Positions 51,372 through 54,747 of a stretch of DNA of 54,747 nt are shown here, piece after piece. Source of the DNA: Verrucomicrobium sp. BvORR034. GTDB taxonomy: Bacteria; Verrucomicrobiota; Verrucomicrobiia; Verrucomicrobiales; Verrucomicrobiaceae. The stretch spans positions 1 to 54,747 of the forward strand of contig NZ_BATQ01000127.1 of NCBI RefSeq assembly GCF_000739635.1, in the 5' to 3' direction. The notes beneath the pieces were generated by a model. The model saw nothing but the letters and a program-made list of their open reading frames with translations. It was not told where the DNA came from and did not search any database. A program made the translations under genes and the position numbers. Within the stretch, counting starts at the first letter, position 1; every line of letters starts with the position of its first letter.

Positions 51372-52046
51372 TCAGGCAATGGCCGCCACAATCGCGGGAG
51401 AGCTGGTGACCCAGCCGAAGATGCCGCCCTGGGCCTTGATCATCTTGAGCCCCATCTCCTGGAACTCCGGGAAATAGGAGCCAACACAATCCTCCGGCAC
51501 CAGGCATTCGTAGCCGCGGTCATTGGCCTCACGCACCGTGGTGTTCACGCAGACCTCCGTGGTGACCCCGGTCACCACCAGCTGGGTGATGCCTTTGTTC
51601 TGCAGGATGGCGTGCAGGTCGGTGGCGAAGAAGGCCCCCTTCCCCGGCTTGTCGATGACGGGCTCATCCGGCAAAGGATAGAGTTCAGCGATGATGTCGT
51701 GCCCCGGCTCGCCTCGCACGAGGATCCGCCCCATGGGCCCCGGGTCACCGATGGTCTTTTCACTTTTGCCACGTACCTTCTTGGCCGGAGGCAGATCCGT
51801 CAGATCTGGACGGTGACCCTCCCGCGTGTGCAGCACCTGAAGCCCCGCTCCGCGCCAGGCGGCAAGGAGCGACTTGTTGGGCTCGATGGTGCGGCGGAGC
51901 TGCGAGACATCGTTGCCCAGCATCTCGCCAAATCCCCCGGGTTCAAGGAAATCCCGCTGCATGTCGATGATGAGCAGGGCACACTGGTCCGGTTTGAGCT
52001 CGAAGGCGTAAGGTTCCGCGTCAATGCTGGCTGAAGGGGTGCTCAT
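51372..52046 (-). CDS. Isochorismatase-family cysteine amidohydrolase (biuret-hydrolase-like, 224 aa)
   Basis: The catalytic triad is visible: D28 (IIDMQRDF), K136 (KPGKGAFF) and C166 (TTEVCVNTTVREA). The stretch VREANDRGYECLVPEDCVGSYFPEF recalls biuret and related ureide amidohydrolases. It would release ammonia or carbamate from a small amide. The ATG at 52,046 is preferred over one at 52,094. With the permease downstream it suggests an uptake and hydrolysis cluster. Confidence 0.8.
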   Translation of the reverse strand: MSTPSASIDAEPYAFELKPDQCALLIIDMQRDFLEPGGFGEMLGNDVSQLRRTIEPNKSLLAAWRGAGLQVLHTREGHRPDLTDLPPAKKVRGKSEKTIGDPGPMGRILVRGEPGHDIIAELYPLPDEPVIDKPGKGAFFATDLHAILQNKGITQLVVTGVTTEVCVNTTVREANDRGYECLVPEDCVGSYFPEFQEMGLKMIKAQGGIFGWVTSSPAIVAAIA

Positions 52047-52153
52047 GGGCTGGATGGATGGTCCGGGAGGATGAGATGGAGAAGGAGGCTCCACGGCGGG
52101 TACAGCGGAGACCTCCCCGCCATGAAGCCAAGCATTTGCCGCGCCGGGACGGC

Positions 52154-53098
52154 TTAGAAGAAGATGGAGATGCCGCCGTGGAACTGGACGAGGTCCTCAC
52201 GATGCTCGTTGGGAGTGAGCACCTTGTTGCCATCCAGAAGGCCCTGGTTATCCAGGTGGTAGTATTTCACCCCGGCATAAGCCGTCCAAAACCCCAGGTC
52301 TTTGGGAACAAAGGTCAACGGTACGCTCACTTTCATACCGGTGGAGAAGACTGCCAGCCCGGAGCCGCCTGGGGAGCCATCCATCTGCTGGTAGAACTCG
52401 TCGCCCACCAGGTTGATGGAGGTCGGGAACTCAAAGGTGAGGTTCTTCAGCTTGAACGAGGGCTTGATCCCGATCGTGAAGTAGAAGGAACTATCAGAGG
52501 TGCTGGTGTCAAAGACGACCGTGGCTTTCTCATCCAGCTCCTGCCAGAAGGCGATCCAGGGATTCAGGGCAAACTTGCCCAGGTACTTGGAGTCATCGAA
52601 GGACAGCTTGGCTTCGAAGTGCGTGGAGGTCGGGTAGGAATCCACCATGCTCTCGAAGGAGGTGAAGGTGGTGTCCAAAGTGAACCCGCCAGCGAACTTG
52701 AAGGTCAGACCCAGAATGGGATCGAACTCATTCCAATAGCCTGGGTCGGCTCCAGACTCATGCGTGTGGATGGAACTCCACACCCCGGTGGTCAGCGTCA
52801 CATCCGTGAGGAACCCTGCATCCTTGTCGGAGTAAAGGTTCCAGAACACCAGAAACAGGGGCTGGAAGATGACGCCCTCATTCTCCACATTCAGGCCGCG
52901 AGGCGTGATGTAGTGGTCGGAGATGTCGAGCTGGAACAGGGCATGCACCCAAGGCTCCTCGGGAGCAGGAGTGATGGCTGCCACGGGTGCCTTGGCAGAC
53001 GGTTCGCCAGCCATGGCAGGAGCGGAGAGCCCCAGACAGGCCCCGAGCGACGCGGTCGCAAGCAGGGCACGAAGACAAACGGGAGTCGATGCTTTCAT
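52154..53098 (-). CDS. Outer-membrane beta-barrel protein (314 aa)
   Basis: A signal peptide (LRALLATASLGACLGLSAPAMA) is followed by alternating amphipathic strands (VTLTTGVWSSIHTH, FTLDTTFTSF, FYFTIGIKPSFKL) and a terminal Phe (SIFF), the hallmark of an outer-membrane barrel. The ATG at 53,098 gives the correct signal peptide. As the first gene of the amidase-permease group it could be the outer-membrane pore for the same substrate. Confidence 0.7.
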   Translation of the reverse strand: MKASTPVCLRALLATASLGACLGLSAPAMAGEPSAKAPVAAITPAPEEPWVHALFQLDISDHYITPRGLNVENEGVIFQPLFLVFWNLYSDKDAGFLTDVTLTTGVWSSIHTHESGADPGYWNEFDPILGLTFKFAGGFTLDTTFTSFESMVDSYPTSTHFEAKLSFDDSKYLGKFALNPWIAFWQELDEKATVVFDTSTSDSSFYFTIGIKPSFKLKNLTFEFPTSINLVGDEFYQQMDGSPGGSGLAVFSTGMKVSVPLTFVPKDLGFWTAYAGVKYYHLDNQGLLDGNKVLTPNEHREDLVQFHGGISIFF

Positions 53099-53378
53099 AG
53101 GGAGTGTTGTTGTTGGCAGGTCCGCAACTGGCGGACGACTGCGAGCCATGTTTGAGCACTGGGGATGCCAACCCAGCTCCACAAGACTCAACCCACTCAT
53201 CCTGAATACGTAACAAACTTATGGAATAAACTTGAACCCAAATCCACACACCATTCCCTGTTGCAGTCAGCGACACTTGCAACACCCCGCCCTCCCCCCG
53301 TTGCCGGACCCCACGGGACAAATGCCACCTGATTGCGATCACCATTGGACAATTGCCAGTTCCCCTGCACCATGGGGG

Positions 53379-54548
53379 ATGTCAGCTCTTACCGTCCAAC
53401 CCCGCTCCCGCCTCTTTCACGGGCACGAGTGGGTCTATGCTAGTGATGTCAAAGGAACCATCGGAAATCCCGCACCAGGGGATGTGGTCACCCTCAGAGA
53501 CGTCAAAGGACGGTCCCTGGGCAGCGCTATCTACAACCCCAAGTCACAGATTGTAGCCCGGCGCTTTTCCTTCCGCCGCCAGGACTTGGACGAGGACTTC
53601 TTCGTGCGCCGCATCGAGCGCGCACTTGCCTTCCGCAAAACCCTCCCGATCGACCAGGAGCTCTGCCGTTTGGTGTGGAGCGAATCCGACGGCCTGCCAG
53701 GCGTGATCGTGGACCGCTACGGCGATCACTTGGTGATGCAGACCCTCACCATGGCGATGTCCATGCGCCAGGACCTCATCGCGAACGCGCTCAAGGAGCT
53801 CCTCAAGCCCAAGAGCATCATCGCCCGCAACGACGCCCCAGTGCGCAAGGCGGAAGGTCTGGAACTGGAGAAGACGCTTCTTCACGGCCAGGCACCCAAG
53901 CCTTTCTCCATCAAGACGGGCAAGCTCCACTTCCAGGTGGACCTTTACGAAGGTCAGAAAACGGGCCTTTATCTCGATCAGCTCGACAACTACACAAAGG
54001 TGGCCCGCTATGCCAAGGGACGCCGCGTCCTGGACTGCTTCACGAACCAGGGCGGCTTTGCCCAGGCTTGTGCCGTCGCTGGCGCCTCTGAAGTGGTCGC
54101 CGTGGACATTAGCGAGAGCGCCGTCAACATGGCGCTGCAGAACGCCCGCTCCGCTGGCGTCGCTCTTGGGGCGCGCACGGAGAACGTGTTCGACTTCCTC
54201 AAGACGGCAGAAAAGAACGGCAACACCTACGATCTCATTATCCTGGATCCGCCGAGCTTTACCAAGACGAAGCAGTCCCTCCATGATGCCCTGCGTGGCT
54301 ACAAGGAGATCCACCTTCGCGCCCTCCAGATGTTGGAGCCCGGCGGCATCCTCTCCACCTTCAGCTGCTCCCACCACGTCGGAGCGGGCGACTTCCGCGC
54401 CATGATCAATGCCGCAGCGGTGGATGCCAAGCGCTCCCTGCGTCTGCTGGATGTGCACAGCCAGCGCGCTGACCACCCCATCATCACCGGCATTCCGGAA
54501 ACGGAGTATCTCCGGGGCTACACCCTCGAGGTTATGGGGGGCTGGTAG
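53379..54548 (+). CDS. 23S rRNA cytosine methyltransferase, RlmI-type (389 aa)
   Basis: An N-terminal PUA domain (about residues 4-80, RSRLFHGHEWVYASDVKG) precedes a Rossmann methyltransferase: RVLDCFTNQGGFAQACA (motif I), AVDISESAV, LIILDPPSF and the catalytic Cys in FSCSHHV. It methylates a cytosine of 23S rRNA at the C5 position in the RlmI family. The start at 53,379 is chosen by domain layout; the frame from 53,232 has a non-coding-like N terminus. Confidence 0.88.
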   Translation: MSALTVQPRSRLFHGHEWVYASDVKGTIGNPAPGDVVTLRDVKGRSLGSAIYNPKSQIVARRFSFRRQDLDEDFFVRRIERALAFRKTLPIDQELCRLVWSESDGLPGVIVDRYGDHLVMQTLTMAMSMRQDLIANALKELLKPKSIIARNDAPVRKAEGLELEKTLLHGQAPKPFSIKTGKLHFQVDLYEGQKTGLYLDQLDNYTKVARYAKGRRVLDCFTNQGGFAQACAVAGASEVVAVDISESAVNMALQNARSAGVALGARTENVFDFLKTAEKNGNTYDLIILDPPSFTKTKQSLHDALRGYKEIHLRALQMLEPGGILSTFSCSHHVGAGDFRAMINAAAVDAKRSLRLLDVHSQRADHPIITGIPETEYLRGYTLEVMGGW

Positions 54549-54747
54549 TCTCCTCTGGAACGGCGCAGCGGGGTGGGTTGGATTGTAGCAAACAACACAC
54601 CCCGGCGCGCTCACGTTTTCGACGGCGCATCACGCTCATCATCAAGGCCGCCGTCAGAAGCATCGCCCGCGACGGCTCCGGCACTTGGTCAAACCTCAGA
54701 TTGTCGATCGCGATATCGACGGCAGACGACGTTCCCGTGCCGCCAAT
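54532..54747 (-). CDS. PEP-CTERM protein, 3' end only (runs off the window)
   Basis: The frame is open from the window edge (54,747) to TAA at 54,532-54,534, 71 codons. It contains IDNLRFDQVPEPSRAML, a hydrophobic stretch LTAALMMSVM and RRRKRER, the typical PEP-CTERM sorting signal. An unusual further tail of about 24 residues follows and overlaps the end of the RlmI gene by 17 bp. The tail may mean the true stop is earlier and was lost, or that the signal sits internally. Confidence 0.75.
   Translation of the reverse strand: MGGTGTSSAVDIAIDNLRFDQVPEPSRAMLLTAALMMSVMRRRKRERAGVCCLLQSNPPRCAVPEETTSPP

Overview
The window joins two different kinds of DNA. Bases 1 to about 23,673 are the right-hand part of an integrated, phage-like mobile element. 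From about 23,674 to the end is ordinary chromosome of a Gram-negative bacterium, most likely a Verrucomicrobiota (Verrucomicrobiae). The host call rests on PEP-CTERM proteins, a choice-of-anchor A protein, a DUF1080 protein, a secreted FAD oxidoreductase, many signal peptides, GC-rich codons and a general lack of Shine-Dalgarno sequences. The taxonomy is inferred; no rRNA gene is present.

Mobile element (1-23,673). The right end is a 3' fragment of a tRNA gene (anticodon arm to CCA, anticodon CGC and a U70 position typical of tRNA-Ala) lying just outside a tyrosine integrase gene. This is the usual picture of integration into the 3' end of a tRNA gene. The intact tRNA and the left end should lie upstream of the window. 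The left arm (47-12,498, + strand) is a train of small, often start/stop-overlapping genes, mostly of unknown function. Among them are a DNA methylase-like protein, a ParB-like protein, a GNAT-fold protein, an AT-hook protein and a sliding-clamp (DnaN-like) protein. A 350-bp noncoding block before the clamp gene holds a strong hairpin, a parS-like palindrome and further inverted repeats. A bipartite repeat, GGCGGAGC-N16-TACRYGTAG, occurs in front of three of the first genes and looks like an element-specific promoter. The middle (12,653-17,946, - strand) carries an AT-rich secreted-protein gene (cargo), an SRAP-type DNA-repair protein and both terminase subunits. The two terminase frames overlap at an A9 tract. 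To the right is a divergent control region (18,640-18,717) and a + strand replication-type module with two P-loop ATPases and an excisionase-like protein, then the integrase. No portal, capsid or tail gene is visible, so the element is either a phage whose structural genes lie to the left, or a satellite or phage-plasmid derivative.

Host chromosome (23,674-54,747). In order: secreted and membrane proteins of unknown function; a 224-bp MITE-like inverted-repeat element; an alpha/beta-hydrolase; a large surface protein with a C-terminal anchor; cinA and rsfS; a NamZ/DUF1343 lipoprotein; glcF-glcD (glycolate oxidation); an MFS exporter; a PEP-CTERM choice-of-anchor A protein with repeated motifs upstream; an ABC ATPase; a glutaminase-STAS-cNMP fusion; a DUF1080 protein; an FAD oxidoreductase with SLH-like repeats, divergent from an IclR regulator; a glycine-rich RRM protein; a cupin; a permease, isochorismatase-type amidase and outer-membrane protein cluster that suggests uptake and hydrolysis of a nitrogen compound; an RlmI-type rRNA methyltransferase; and, running off the right edge, the 3' end of a second PEP-CTERM gene.

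All calls come from reading the sequence and translations. No database search was run.
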